This document shows positions 1-8,048 of a stretch of DNA of 13,121 bases, piece after piece. Location of the stretch: assembly GCA_003132825.1 (NCBI GenBank), contig PKYX01000275.1:28167-41287 (forward strand). Direction: 5' to 3'. Origin of the DNA: Acidobacteriaceae bacterium. Its GTDB lineage: Bacteria > Acidobacteriota > Terriglobia > Terriglobales > Acidobacteriaceae. Each line of letters begins with the position of its first letter. Positions within the stretch are counted from its first letter, which is position 1. The notes beneath the pieces are model-generated. The model saw only the letters and a list, made by a program, of their open reading frames with translations, did not search any database and was not told where the DNA came from. Position numbers and translations under genes: made by a program.

Positions 1-49
1 ACGAGGCCCGCTGGGGGCGGCGGCCCGCTAGCAGGCCTCATGCGAAGGT

Positions 50-274
50 CTAAGCCGTAGCTGGGCTACTTCGATGGTGTTCAACGTGGACTTTGGCAGC
101 TTCGGCAGTGTGGTGGGCGGCGTGTTCCTGGTGTCCCTGGGCGAGGACGGCATAACGAGCGGCTTTTTCATGGTTCCCGGAGTCGTGGTGCTTAGCCGCT
201 TCACGGTGATGTCGAGCAGCGGGTTCATGATGCTCGGCGGCGGTACGATGATGCTCTGCAGCTTTCTTGGACAT
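50..274 (-). CDS. Small histidine-rich heptad-repeat protein (74 aa)
   Basis: The protein has no enzymatic motif; its function is unknown. About 16 of 74 residues are histidine. In the first half the pattern AA-(E/R/K)-HH recurs exactly every seven residues, with HH at 8-9, 15-16, 22-23 and 29-30. A DSGNHEK turn follows, then a second helical half with more AA..HH. This predicts a helical hairpin with a histidine stripe, a plausible metal-binding or nucleic-acid-facing surface (inference). Similar short His-rich proteins occur as hypotheticals in many soil bacteria, from memory. I chose the ATG at 274 because the repeat begins there and AGGAGG lies at 286-291. The frame stays open upstream, and an ATG at 376 has AGGAG six bases before it, which would add 34 residues. 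The identity as a gene is fairly sure; the start is not. Confidence 0.7.
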   Translation of the reverse strand: MSKKAAEHHRTAAEHHEPAARHHREAAKHHDSGNHEKAARYAVLAQGHQEHAAHHTAEAAKVHVEHHRSSPATA

Positions 275-384
275 ATGGGGCCTTTCCTCCTGCAAATTGT
301 GCTTCGAGGTCCCCGAGTGTAGTCTCTTGACGAACTCGCCCTTGATTCGAATCCAGAGGCTTGCAGTACGCACCATATTGGTCT

Positions 385-413
385 CCTGAGTTTGCAATAC
401 CGCCAAACTCAGG
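385..413. promoter_or_regulatory. Perfect 10-bp inverted repeat upstream of the His-rich gene
   Basis: CCTGAGTTTG at 385-394 and CAAACTCAGG at 404-413 are perfect inverted copies separated by nine bases. Read leftwards, the second arm runs into the AGGAG that precedes the ATG at 376. An RNA hairpin would therefore hide part of that ribosome-binding site. There is no T-tract on either side, so it is not a typical intrinsic terminator. It could equally be a dyad operator for the leftward promoter. The structure is seen directly; the role is inferred. Confidence 0.5.
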
Positions 414-447
414 AATCCCGAAATCCGTTTTATGGGGCATTTTTAGG

Positions 448-470
448 CGCTGGCGGGGAGGGAGGGATTC
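448..470 (-). repeat. Partial copy of the tRNA-Ser 3' end (putative att-like repeat)
   Basis: These 23 bases match 9160-9182 at 22 of 23 positions, the single difference being G for A at 458. In the second copy they cover the encoded CCA, discriminator, 3' acceptor strand and part of the T arm of tRNA-Ser. The similarity stops abruptly on both sides, so this is a fragment and not a second tRNA gene. It has the same orientation as the tRNA copy. This is the arrangement left when an element integrates at a tRNA 3' end and duplicates the attachment core. Confidence 0.5.
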
Positions 471-617
471 TCGTTGGCCATTTTCCGTATCTTACGGCAA
501 AGGAAAGAGATCGCGGTAAGACCTTCCAACCGGCTCCGCCTTTATCCTTTCCACAGTTCAGACTTTTTCCATCCGCAAGGGCTATGCGAGAATGCTGCTG
601 CGCGTCGATATAGCTCT

Positions 618-2513
618 ATGGCCGTAATTCGATTTCAAGAATTCGAATTGGACACTATCAGTTGCGAGTTGCGCGAGCGCGGAGTGCTCGCAAATCTGCA
701 ACCCCAGCCTGCGCGAGTGCTGGCCTTGCTGGCCAGCCATCCCGGGAAGTTGATCGTGCGCGAAGAGATCCGGAAAGGTATTTGGGGAGAGGACACCTTT
801 GTCGATTTCGATCAAGGGTTGAACTACTGTATCCGCCAGATCCGCACGGCTCTGCGTGACGATTCCGAGCGCCCAATCTTTGTGGAAACACTGCCGCGGC
901 GAGGCTATCGCTTCATCGCGACGGTAGCCACCGTAGGAGCCGAACCTGCCCCGGCGCAGGAGGCATCCTCCCATCCGTCATCTATTCCAGGGCCGGTGAG
1001 CGAGCATCATCGGAATCGATCTTTCTATTGGGTCATTGGGGCTTGCGCTTCCATGGCGCTCCTTGCTTCCGCCCTCGTCGCCTGGCACATTCGCCAATCG
1101 TCCCTTTCTCATGCGACCGACACTCCTCCGATAGAGTCCATCGCCGTCTTGCCCCTGGTAAATCTCTCGAACGATCCTGAGCAGCAATTTTTCGCGGATG
1201 GCATGACCGACGAACTGATCACGAACCTTGCCCAGATCAGTTCGCTCCGCGTCATCTCGCATACGTCTGCCGCGGCTTACCTCGGAACTCACAAGACTGC
1301 GGCTCAGATTGGCCGCGAACTGGGAGTGGAGGCCCTCGTCGAGGGCTCGGTAGTCCGGTCGGGCGACAAGGTACGCATCACTGCGCAGTTGATCCATGCG
1401 GCTTCCGACCGCCATTTGTGGGCGCACACCTACGACCGGGAAATGCGCGATGTCTTGACCGTGCAAGGAGAGGTGGCTCGCGAGATCGCGGAAAGCATCT
1501 CCCTTCGGCTGACTCCGCAAGAGCAAGCCCAGCTCTCGCGCTCTCGTCCCGTAAACCCGGAGGTCGCACTCCTGTACTTCAAAGGCTCGTATTTTTTGAG
1601 CAGGTTTGATGCTGCTCGGGCAAAGAAGATTTTCACGGAGGCGATCCACTTGGATCCTGACAGCGCGGAGTGTTGGGCAGGACTCGCAGACGCCCTACAC
1701 ACGATGGGCGTGAGCGGCGAGTACGAAGCCTTCCCCCAAGCCCGGGACGCCGCAAACAAGGCTCTGGAAATCGACGGCTCCCAAGCGCAGGCTCTCATGG
1801 TGTTGGGCGCCGTTTCGTTTCTCTACGACTGGAATACGCCCGCCTCAGAGGCATTTTTCCGGCGCTCCATCGCAGCACGCCCCAGCTACGCCATGGCCCA
1901 CGCGCTATTCGCTGACATCCTTGCCCACGATGGAAGGTCTGACGAAGCCATCCAACAGATTAAACTGGCGAGCGCTTCGGACCCCGTTTCCGTGTCGACC
2001 AATTCGCTGGCTTGGCATGTCTATTTCTGCGCTCGCCAGTATGATGTCGCCCTGCGAATCATCCTCGGCACTGTCGAGGTCGATCCCACTTTCGGTCCTG
2101 CCCACGGGCGGCTCGTCATCAGTTGGGAGCAAAAGGGTGACTATCAGAAGGCCATCGCAGCTTCCCTTCGTGGCCATCTGATCGCTGGAGAGACCCCGGA
2201 AAAGGCCGACCGCGAGGCCGCAATGTTCCGCACCGCCCTCGACTCCTCAGGCCCGCGCGGCTACTGGCAGCACAAGCTGGAAATCATGCTCCGCGGGAGA
2301 GCACCCGATGAACGGTATGGGTTTTCCCAGATTGCACGCTGTTATATGCACTTGGGGAAACGTGAGGAAGCTCTCAAAGCGCTGGAAAAGGGTTACCAGG
2401 TGCGAGACCCCTACCTTATTTTCTGGCTTCCTGTCTTCGAAGAGTTTGACCCGCTGCGTTCCGACCCGCGCTTCCAAGGCGTCCTCCAAGGCCTGCACTC
2501 CGGTTCTCGCTAA
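618..2513 (+). CDS. CadC-like membrane-anchored winged-helix regulator with FlgO-like and TPR domains
   Basis: The 631-residue protein is a one-component transmembrane transcription regulator. Residues 1-103 form an OmpR/PhoB-type winged helix (Trans_reg_C) without a receiver, ending in the wing signature RRGYRFIATV. Residues 135-158 are a single hydrophobic segment. Residues 172-305 begin IAVLPLVNLS and contain FADGMTDELI and LVEGSVVRSGDKVRI, typical of the FlgO/TolB-N-like domain found in such acidobacterial and proteobacterial proteins. The remainder to about 625 is alpha-helical TPR repeats (for example AECWAGLADAL and ALKALEKGY). The DNA-binding domain would lie in the cytoplasm and the TPR part in the periplasm. 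I placed the start at the ATG at 618 because the winged-helix family begins there; the 48 residues the frame could add upstream look non-coding. No clear Shine-Dalgarno sequence is visible. The target genes are unknown; the lipoprotein and receptor downstream are candidates by position only. Confidence 0.9.
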   Translation: MAVIRFQEFELDTISCELRERGVLANLQPQPARVLALLASHPGKLIVREEIRKGIWGEDTFVDFDQGLNYCIRQIRTALRDDSERPIFVETLPRRGYRFIATVATVGAEPAPAQEASSHPSSIPGPVSEHHRNRSFYWVIGACASMALLASALVAWHIRQSSLSHATDTPPIESIAVLPLVNLSNDPEQQFFADGMTDELITNLAQISSLRVISHTSAAAYLGTHKTAAQIGRELGVEALVEGSVVRSGDKVRITAQLIHAASDRHLWAHTYDREMRDVLTVQGEVAREIAESISLRLTPQEQAQLSRSRPVNPEVALLYFKGSYFLSRFDAARAKKIFTEAIHLDPDSAECWAGLADALHTMGVSGEYEAFPQARDAANKALEIDGSQAQALMVLGAVSFLYDWNTPASEAFFRRSIAARPSYAMAHALFADILAHDGRSDEAIQQIKLASASDPVSVSTNSLAWHVYFCARQYDVALRIILGTVEVDPTFGPAHGRLVISWEQKGDYQKAIAASLRGHLIAGETPEKADREAAMFRTALDSSGPRGYWQHKLEIMLRGRAPDERYGFSQIARCYMHLGKREEALKALEKGYQVRDPYLIFWLPVFEEFDPLRSDPRFQGVLQGLHSGSR

Positions 2514-2815
2514 GCCGTTTCCCTGGAATCGGATTGGGTTGTCTCCCCCTCAGGTTCAGGGCCCCGCACTCCTATTTGGAGTTGATCGATTCCAGCTGCG
2601 GGTAGCCGATCAGGGCCGGACAGAGCCGGGCTTCCTGGGGCTCGCAAGTCAATCTGACCCGGTTTTCGCCTGAACGACCAAGAATTCATTCAGAACTCAT
2701 ACGCAACTCAGCTTCGAAGACTGGTTTTTCAAGTAACCTCACTCCGCATAGAAGATCTTTGGTAGGCGGGATGGCTTAGGTGGAATGAATCGCACCACTG
2801 CACCTTGGACAAGAG
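2514..2815. other. Intergenic gap with no recognised gene
   Basis: About 300 bases separate the regulator from the lipoprotein gene. The frames that cross it give low-complexity translations that end without family resemblance. I see no convincing -35/-10 pair and no terminator hairpin with a T-run. It presumably carries the lipoprotein promoter. Confidence 0.4.
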
Positions 2816-3676
2816 ATGAAAGGAAATATGTACATGCTAAGGATGCCGGGAATAGAATCGCGCTCGGTTGTGCAGTCTGCACGTTCCCTTTTCGTGCTAA
2901 GCCTGGCCGTGGGGATGCTCGTGGGCTGCGGCAGCGTTGGGAACTTAGCCACGAACCCAACAACGACCACCACAACGACCACCACGCTCCCTCTCGCCGA
3001 CAGCTGGCAATTTTCTCTGGTGCCAGCCTCCTCGGCAGTTCCGCTCGTAGATGACAGCATAGAGGCTGTCCTCCATACGACAACAAGCGAAATAGTCGGG
3101 ACAGCACACACTATTGGCTTCCAGTACGGCAATGCAGATCCCTGCTACAACGTCGAGCAGAATATCCCTCTGTCGGGGACCATAGACGCTGGGGGCAACA
3201 TCTCGGTTGCGTCCGCCCCGGTGGCCGGGCAGGTATTGACCTTCAGCGGCATTCTCGCTTCCGACGGGGCTTCCATTTCCTCTGGGGACTACACCTTCAA
3301 AGGGGGGTGCGCCGACGGACAAAGGGGACTTCTTACCGGTCTCAAGTTCAAACCGGTTAGCGGTACTTATAGCGGGATGCTGACGTCGAGTATTACCTCT
3401 TTTGGCGTATCTGCGGATCTGACTCAGTCGTCGGGAGCGACCGGCTTCTTTGGGGTCGACGGTACCGTCACCTACGCCAGCCCGACCTGCTCCAAAGAGT
3501 TCACCATCACAGCTTCCCAGCTGGCTGGACGCTTCATTCAGCTGTTCCTTGCTGCGAAAGACGGAATGAGAACTACCGTGTACGGCAGTGTGGACTCCCA
3601 GGCCACCCAAATCCACCTCGAGGATGACGACGGAGTTTGTGGTGGCGGCGGTGAGGCCGTCTTGAACCGTGAATGA
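2816..3676 (+). CDS. Putative lipoprotein with a poly-threonine linker
   Basis: The frame encodes up to 286 residues of an exported lipoprotein of unknown function. A hydrophobic segment (about residues 25-37) ends in the lipobox LVGC, with the acylated cysteine at residue 38, so signal peptidase II processing and membrane anchoring are expected. A run of nine threonines (49-57) follows as a flexible linker, encoded by a nearly perfect 12-bp tandem duplication. The rest is rich in G, S, T and V and looks like an all-beta domain. Four further cysteines (in DPCYN, GGCADG, PTCSK and GVCGG) could make two disulfides. ATGs at 2816, 2828 and 2834 are in frame. AAGGAAA at 2820-2826 best fits 2834 or 2828, so the first few residues are uncertain. 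Similar poly-Thr or poly-Ser lipoproteins are frequent in Acidobacteriota, from memory. Confidence 0.8.
   Translation: MKGNMYMLRMPGIESRSVVQSARSLFVLSLAVGMLVGCGSVGNLATNPTTTTTTTTTLPLADSWQFSLVPASSAVPLVDDSIEAVLHTTTSEIVGTAHTIGFQYGNADPCYNVEQNIPLSGTIDAGGNISVASAPVAGQVLTFSGILASDGASISSGDYTFKGGCADGQRGLLTGLKFKPVSGTYSGMLTSSITSFGVSADLTQSSGATGFFGVDGTVTYASPTCSKEFTITASQLAGRFIQLFLAAKDGMRTTVYGSVDSQATQIHLEDDDGVCGGGGEAVLNRE
2960..2983 (+). repeat. 12-bp tandem duplication encoding the threonine linker
   Basis: ACAACGACCACC occurs twice in direct succession (2960-2971 and 2972-2983) and continues with ACG. It encodes nine threonines just after the lipobox, and a slippage-type length change here would keep the frame. 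Confidence 0.75.
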
Positions 3677-3694
3677 GCGAGCCAGGGTGCGCGG

Positions 3695-3716
3695 GAGTTC
3701 TAAGCGAGAGTTCTAA
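3695..3716 (+). repeat. 9-bp direct repeat between the lipoprotein and receptor genes
   Basis: GAGTTCTAA occurs at 3695-3703 and 3708-3716, a 13-bp period, about 20 bases after the lipoprotein stop codon. A role as a regulator binding site is possible but unsupported. Confidence 0.35.
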
Positions 3717-3752
3717 ACAGTTGTTCATGAATCGCAAATTCTGCGCGGCGGT

Positions 3753-6700
3753 TTGCGCCTTTCTGTGTATAGCTCTGGAACAAATGTGACCTGCCATCCT
3801 CCGGGCTTGCGTTGCGGTATATACTGCCCGCATCCGGCGCGACGCTTGGGGATTGTGCCGCAGTCAAAACAAACTCACGTCCTGCCCTTGTCCGCCGGCC
3901 ACAGGTTCTTTCCCAATCGGCGTGGCGCCCGGAGCCACGAAAGGAGAAGGCCTACGGGCTACCTCAGCCTTACTGCAAAAGCCCACGCCCGCGTTTTGTT
4001 TGCTTGCTTCATCCTCTCGCTAGGCGCATTGGGACAAGTTCAGAACGGGCAGATCGTCGGCGTGGTCGCTGATCCATCCGGTGCGGTGGTGGCTCATGCA
4101 AACGTGCATATTCGCAATCCGGCTACGGGGTACGAGGCCGACCTCGAGAGCAACGGCTCCGGTATCTTCAGCGCGACGGAGTTGATTGTTGGCTCGTACA
4201 CTATCCGCGTCGAAGTCCCCGGCTTCAAAACCGTCACCGCGACCAACCTTGTTTTAAACGCCGGCACCGACCTGCGCGTCGATTTCAGACTGGTATTGGG
4301 CCAGCGCTCAGAAATGGTCGAAGTGAGCGATGCCGCCCGGCTCGTGAATACGGAGAACCCTCGCCTATCCTACACGGTGGACTCCGCGCAGATCGCCAAT
4401 CTGCCCCTGAACGGACGCAACATATATGACCTCATCCAATACCAGCCCGGCTCCACGAACATGCGTGGCATCATGTTCGAAAATGGCGCCGATACCGTGG
4501 TCAACGGGGTAAGAGAGAACTTCATCGGATTCCTGATCAATGGGATATCCAACAAAGGCTTGAGCGGGGGGCCGGTCATTCAGCCGATCCTGGATACCGT
4601 GCAGGAGTTCCAGTTACTGACGCTGAACAACTCGGCGGAGTTTGGCAGCAGCGCGGGCGCGATTACGAACCTAGTCACCAAGTCGGGAACCAATCAACTT
4701 CATGGCAGCGCATGGGAGTTTCTGCGTAACGACATCTTCGATGCCAATTCATTTTTCGCCAACGATATTCCTGATCCGGCGGACCGGAAAACATCGCCTC
4801 TGCGATTGAACCAATTCGGCGCAACCCTGGGTGGACCCATCCGCAAAGACAAGCTCTTTTTCTTTGCCGCCTATCAGGGAGAGAGATTTCTCACCTCCTC
4901 GCCGGGTCCCTCCTTCACTGAGTCACAGCAATTTCGCTCGGCTACGATTTCCGCCTTTCCTGAATCGGTGTCCGCTCTTTTGTACTCGAATTTCGCGCCC
5001 GCGGCCAAGGGAACTTCTCTTGCAACATTGCGACAATACATCAACTCGTCCTCCGGTCGCTTTCCAACCTTTGCAGGTTATCTCTGTCCCGCGAATACCG
5101 ATGCTGGGACCGGCGCGCCGGGTGTGATTTCCAGCAAGTTCGCCTCCTTCTTTGGCGTGGAGCAAACGGACATTGACCAGATGAATTCTCCCGAAGACCA
5201 GGGTGGTTGTCCGGGAGGTTCGCCGTATGCCACGCCTCGAACTGGCGCCTTCAACCGGGACAGTGATTTTGTTGAGATGGTGGTCGATCCGAACAAATCC
5301 CAGACGGATGGGAATCTCTTCAATGGCAATGAAGCGTCGTTGCGACTGGACTATAACCTTAGCCAAACTAATCGCTTCTTCAGTGAGTTCAATTGGGCGC
5401 GATCCGGGGACCAATACAGCAATGGGAATGCCCTTCGCGGTTTCACAAATCCGTCAACCTTCACTACGCCTAGCTTTCAGATTAGTTTTCTTCACACTTT
5501 CAACCCCACTTTGTCGAATGAATTCCGCGCGGGCTATGAGCAGAACGGGAGTGTGACCAAGGTCCCCCTGCCGGGCGTCCCCGCCATCTCCCTTGATGAC
5601 GGTATCTTGGGGTTCGGCGCCGGCGAAGGCTTGCCGCAAAGCGTCCGGGAGAATATTTACAACTACAAGGACCTGGTTTCGATTATTCGCGGGAAACACA
5701 ACCTGAAAGCCGGTGGCGAACTGCGTCGCAACATTGAGAATAGCGATCTCAATGCCGGACGTCCCGGCTACGAGTTTTTTGATTCTCTCTTCTTCGCCAT
5801 CGATGCCCCGTATTTAGAAGACGTCGGCGTAGATCCCGGGTTCGCAAGCGGCACTCCGGCTCACCTCGCGACCAGCATTCGCCATTGGCGAAACTGGGAT
5901 GTGGGTGCCTATCTCACGGACGATTGGAAAATCTCCCGGGGCTTCACCCTGAATCTTGGCCTTCGTTATGACCTCTATACGCGGAGCACAGAATTAAATA
6001 ACCTGGCGACCACGTTCATAAAGGGTCCAGGCGAGAATTTCATCGACAACATCTCAACCGGAGCGGGACAGATCAAAGACGCGAGTACACCCTGTCCCGG
6101 CGATCCACGGGCCACTCTTGCAGGTGAGTGCGGGCCGGGAGGTTTTGCGGCCGCAAGAAACCTGGGGAGAGGAGATCACGATAACTTTGGCCCGCGGGTA
6201 GGTTTTGCCTGGGACGCATTCGGGGATGGCAAGATGTCGCTGCGCGGCGGTTATGGGATCTCGTACGAAGGCTCTCTCCAGAAACGGCTGTCTCTCACCC
6301 GCTGGAATCCGCCCTACTATTCGCTCAACCGAATCTCTAACTTTCTGGACGGTGACCCCAACGCCAACGTGGTCTACGGCCCGGTGGACGGTGGCCAGGC
6401 CATATTTCATGGTCCTGCACCGGCTGCGCAGCACTCAGGTACTGGAGTGCAGGCCACAGGAAATATTTCCGGCTGGGATCCATCCAATCCACAAATATCG
6501 GGCTTCACCGCAATCGTGTTCTCGGACGGCCTTCGCGATCCCTATGTCGAAAACTGGTTCTTTGGAGTCCAGCGGGAACTGCGCCCCAGGTTGACTCTGG
6601 AACTCAATTACGTGGGCACAGCGGGGCGAAACCTCTTCCGCGCTGAGAACGTGAATCGGGTGCCCGGAGGCCTGCTGCCGGAAGGCACCTGCGTGACCGA

Positions 6701-7649
6701 CAACTTCGGCCGCCGGCTCTGCAGCCAAATAAATACCAGCACTGCGGCTAACGGCTTGGAACTCAATCCGGTCGGGCAATTGAATCCCAATTACGGACGT
6801 TTGCGAGTCTGGGAAAACGCGGCCAACTCGATTTATCACGGCATGCAGATCTCGGTGAGAAAACAGATGGGGGGGCGCTTGCAGTTCAGCGGAAACTATA
6901 CGTACAGCCATTCCATCGATAATGATTCCACATGGCAAAGCGTCGGCACTACCGTGGACGGCGTTGCCGCCGGCGACGCGCTTACGACGGATCCGACTCA
7001 GCCCGGTCTTGATCGGGGGAACTCCGTTTTTGATATTCGTCATCGCCTCACCTTCAACTACATTTGGGAAATGCCTTTCTTCCGAAATCGCCACGGCCTG
7101 CTTGCCGAGGTCCTGGGTGGCTGGCAATGGAATGGCATCTGGTCATTCCAGAGCGGCGCACACTGGTCTCCATTCAACCAGGACCCGCCCCGTCTGCAGC
7201 CCCGCGCTGGATTTCCAGACGCGTGCAGCCCTTCCGCGTTTGATCCTGCAAATTGCGTAAACATGGGCGGCGACTACAACCTCGACGGCGAAAACAATGA
7301 CCGCCCCAATGCGATCGCCAACAATGTCCATGCCACGCACGCCCAGTGGGCCAAAGGTTTCAACCTGCCCAGCAATTTTTTCTCCACTCCGTGTTTGGGC
7401 TGTGTCGGGAACCTTGGCAGAAATACGTTTGTGGGTCCCGGCTACCGGGCGGCTGATACTTCACTTTTCAAGAACTTCAAGATTTCCGAAAGACTGCATC
7501 TGCAATTACGGGCTGAAGCTTTCAATGTATTCAACCATACAAACTTCCTGATCGGCAACAACTTTAGCTTGCACGACCCGATATTCGGGATCGCGGGCGG
7601 CACCCTACCACCGCGCAACCTGCAATTCGGGTTGAAGCTGAGTTTTTGA
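3753..7649 (+). CDS. Oar-like TonB-dependent outer-membrane receptor
   Basis: This is an outer-membrane beta-barrel of the acidobacterial Oar/SusC-like group, probably importing or binding polymer-derived ligands. From position 3954 the order is a signal peptide (hydrophobic VLFACFILSLGALGQ), a carboxypeptidase-regulatory-like domain (starting QIVGVVADPSGAVV), a plug domain (LPLNGRNIYDLIQ and ITNLVTKSGTNQLHGSAWEF), a long barrel, and a C-terminal strand ending in LKLSF with the terminal phenylalanine used by the BAM machinery. The length, 1298 residues from the outermost start, fits the family. The start is the oddity. The outermost codon is a TTG at 3753, which would put about 80 residues before the signal peptide. 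An excellent AAAGGAGAAGG at 3940-3950 instead points to ACG at 3954-3956. The coordinates show the open frame; the real protein probably begins near 3954. The identity is certain; the ligand is unknown. Confidence 0.93.
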   Translation: MRLSVYSSGTNVTCHPPGLRCGIYCPHPARRLGIVPQSKQTHVLPLSAGHRFFPNRRGARSHERRRPTGYLSLTAKAHARVLFACFILSLGALGQVQNGQIVGVVADPSGAVVAHANVHIRNPATGYEADLESNGSGIFSATELIVGSYTIRVEVPGFKTVTATNLVLNAGTDLRVDFRLVLGQRSEMVEVSDAARLVNTENPRLSYTVDSAQIANLPLNGRNIYDLIQYQPGSTNMRGIMFENGADTVVNGVRENFIGFLINGISNKGLSGGPVIQPILDTVQEFQLLTLNNSAEFGSSAGAITNLVTKSGTNQLHGSAWEFLRNDIFDANSFFANDIPDPADRKTSPLRLNQFGATLGGPIRKDKLFFFAAYQGERFLTSSPGPSFTESQQFRSATISAFPESVSALLYSNFAPAAKGTSLATLRQYINSSSGRFPTFAGYLCPANTDAGTGAPGVISSKFASFFGVEQTDIDQMNSPEDQGGCPGGSPYATPRTGAFNRDSDFVEMVVDPNKSQTDGNLFNGNEASLRLDYNLSQTNRFFSEFNWARSGDQYSNGNALRGFTNPSTFTTPSFQISFLHTFNPTLSNEFRAGYEQNGSVTKVPLPGVPAISLDDGILGFGAGEGLPQSVRENIYNYKDLVSIIRGKHNLKAGGELRRNIENSDLNAGRPGYEFFDSLFFAIDAPYLEDVGVDPGFASGTPAHLATSIRHWRNWDVGAYLTDDWKISRGFTLNLGLRYDLYTRSTELNNLATTFIKGPGENFIDNISTGAGQIKDASTPCPGDPRATLAGECGPGGFAAARNLGRGDHDNFGPRVGFAWDAFGDGKMSLRGGYGISYEGSLQKRLSLTRWNPPYYSLNRISNFLDGDPNANVVYGPVDGGQAIFHGPAPAAQHSGTGVQATGNISGWDPSNPQISGFTAIVFSDGLRDPYVENWFFGVQRELRPRLTLELNYVGTAGRNLFRAENVNRVPGGLLPEGTCVTDNFGRRLCSQINTSTAANGLELNPVGQLNPNYGRLRVWENAANSIYHGMQISVRKQMGGRLQFSGNYTYSHSIDNDSTWQSVGTTVDGVAAGDALTTDPTQPGLDRGNSVFDIRHRLTFNYIWEMPFFRNRHGLLAEVLGGWQWNGIWSFQSGAHWSPFNQDPPRLQPRAGFPDACSPSAFDPANCVNMGGDYNLDGENNDRPNAIANNVHATHAQWAKGFNLPSNFFSTPCLGCVGNLGRNTFVGPGYRAADTSLFKNFKISERLHLQLRAEAFNVFNHTNFLIGNNFSLHDPIFGIAGGTLPPRNLQFGLKLSF
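3818..3825 (+). promoter_or_regulatory. Possible -10 element before the receptor gene
   Basis: The sequence TATATACT contains TATACT at 3820-3825. No good -35 hexamer lies 16-18 bases upstream. If used, transcription would begin near 3832, after the in-frame TTG at 3753, and would leave a leader of about 120 bases before the ribosome-binding site at 3940-3950. This is weak evidence. Confidence 0.25.
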
Positions 7650-7671
7650 ACTCTAACGTTGTGTCGGGACA

Positions 7672-7926
7672 CTAGGTGCGGCAAATCCTTTGAGGATTGC
7701 CGCCGTTCGAGACGACACGAAGCGAGCTTAACTTCGGGATCGCTGCCGTAGCGTACATGCGTCGAGTGGTTGAAAGTCGAATGAACGCCATCCCGCAGTT
7801 CCTGCACTGGTAAATATCTTGATGGATGGACCGGTCGAAATTGACTTTTGCGTCTTTGATTTCCCGCAGAGTTTCGTAGCCACACTTGTCATGACCGCAA
7901 AACATTCGTAGCTGCTTCGGCAGCAT
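7672..7926 (-). CDS. Possible small zinc-ribbon-like protein
   Basis: I do not recognise the family. The 84-residue translation contains two cysteine pairs, MFCGHDKCGY and YQCRNCGM, spaced about 21 residues apart (C-x4-C and C-x2-C). These could bind one zinc ion. The stretch between them (TLREIKDAKVNFDRSIHQDI) has the charged and aliphatic mix of real protein, whereas the tail after about residue 60 is less convincing. ATGs at 7926 and 7908 are possible starts, and neither has a good ribosome-binding site. The frame remains open upstream to 8169, but that part overlaps the promoter of the next gene. Treat it as a candidate only; an overlapping frame (7728-8111) is less protein-like. Confidence 0.35.
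   Translation of the reverse strand: MLPKQLRMFCGHDKCGYETLREIKDAKVNFDRSIHQDIYQCRNCGMAFIRLSTTRRMYATAAIPKLSSLRVVSNGGNPQRICRT
7678..7703. terminator. Hairpin downstream of the receptor gene
   Basis: GCGGCAAATCC at 7678-7688 pairs with GGATTGCCGC at 7694-7703 around a five-base loop, with one bulged A. It lies about 30 bases after the receptor stop codon. No T-run follows, so it is either a weak terminator or an mRNA-stabilising 3' structure. If the leftward small gene ending at 7672 is real, the hairpin lies inside its last codons. Confidence 0.45.
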
Positions 7927-8048
7927 GCCAAAGCGTGATTCCGTACCATACTGGTCCCTGTCGGAACCGCGACACTCTTTTCCAACGTAAACGAATGTGG
8001 GATACAACGGGAACCAAATCCGTCCATGAAAAATAATTGTGCATAACG

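Noticed and set aside
1..40. GC-rich inverted repeat GAGGCC (3-8) with GGCCTC (34-39) after the histidine-rich gene
   Set aside because: The 25-base loop is long, the arms are six bases, and no T-run follows leftwards within the window. It may be part of a terminator cut off by the window edge but cannot be claimed.
6435..7127. 230-codon leftward open frame inside the receptor gene
   Set aside because: It lies wholly within the certain receptor coding region, has no recognised domain, and reads as an antisense shadow. The same holds for the leftward frames at 978-1649 and 4923-5414.
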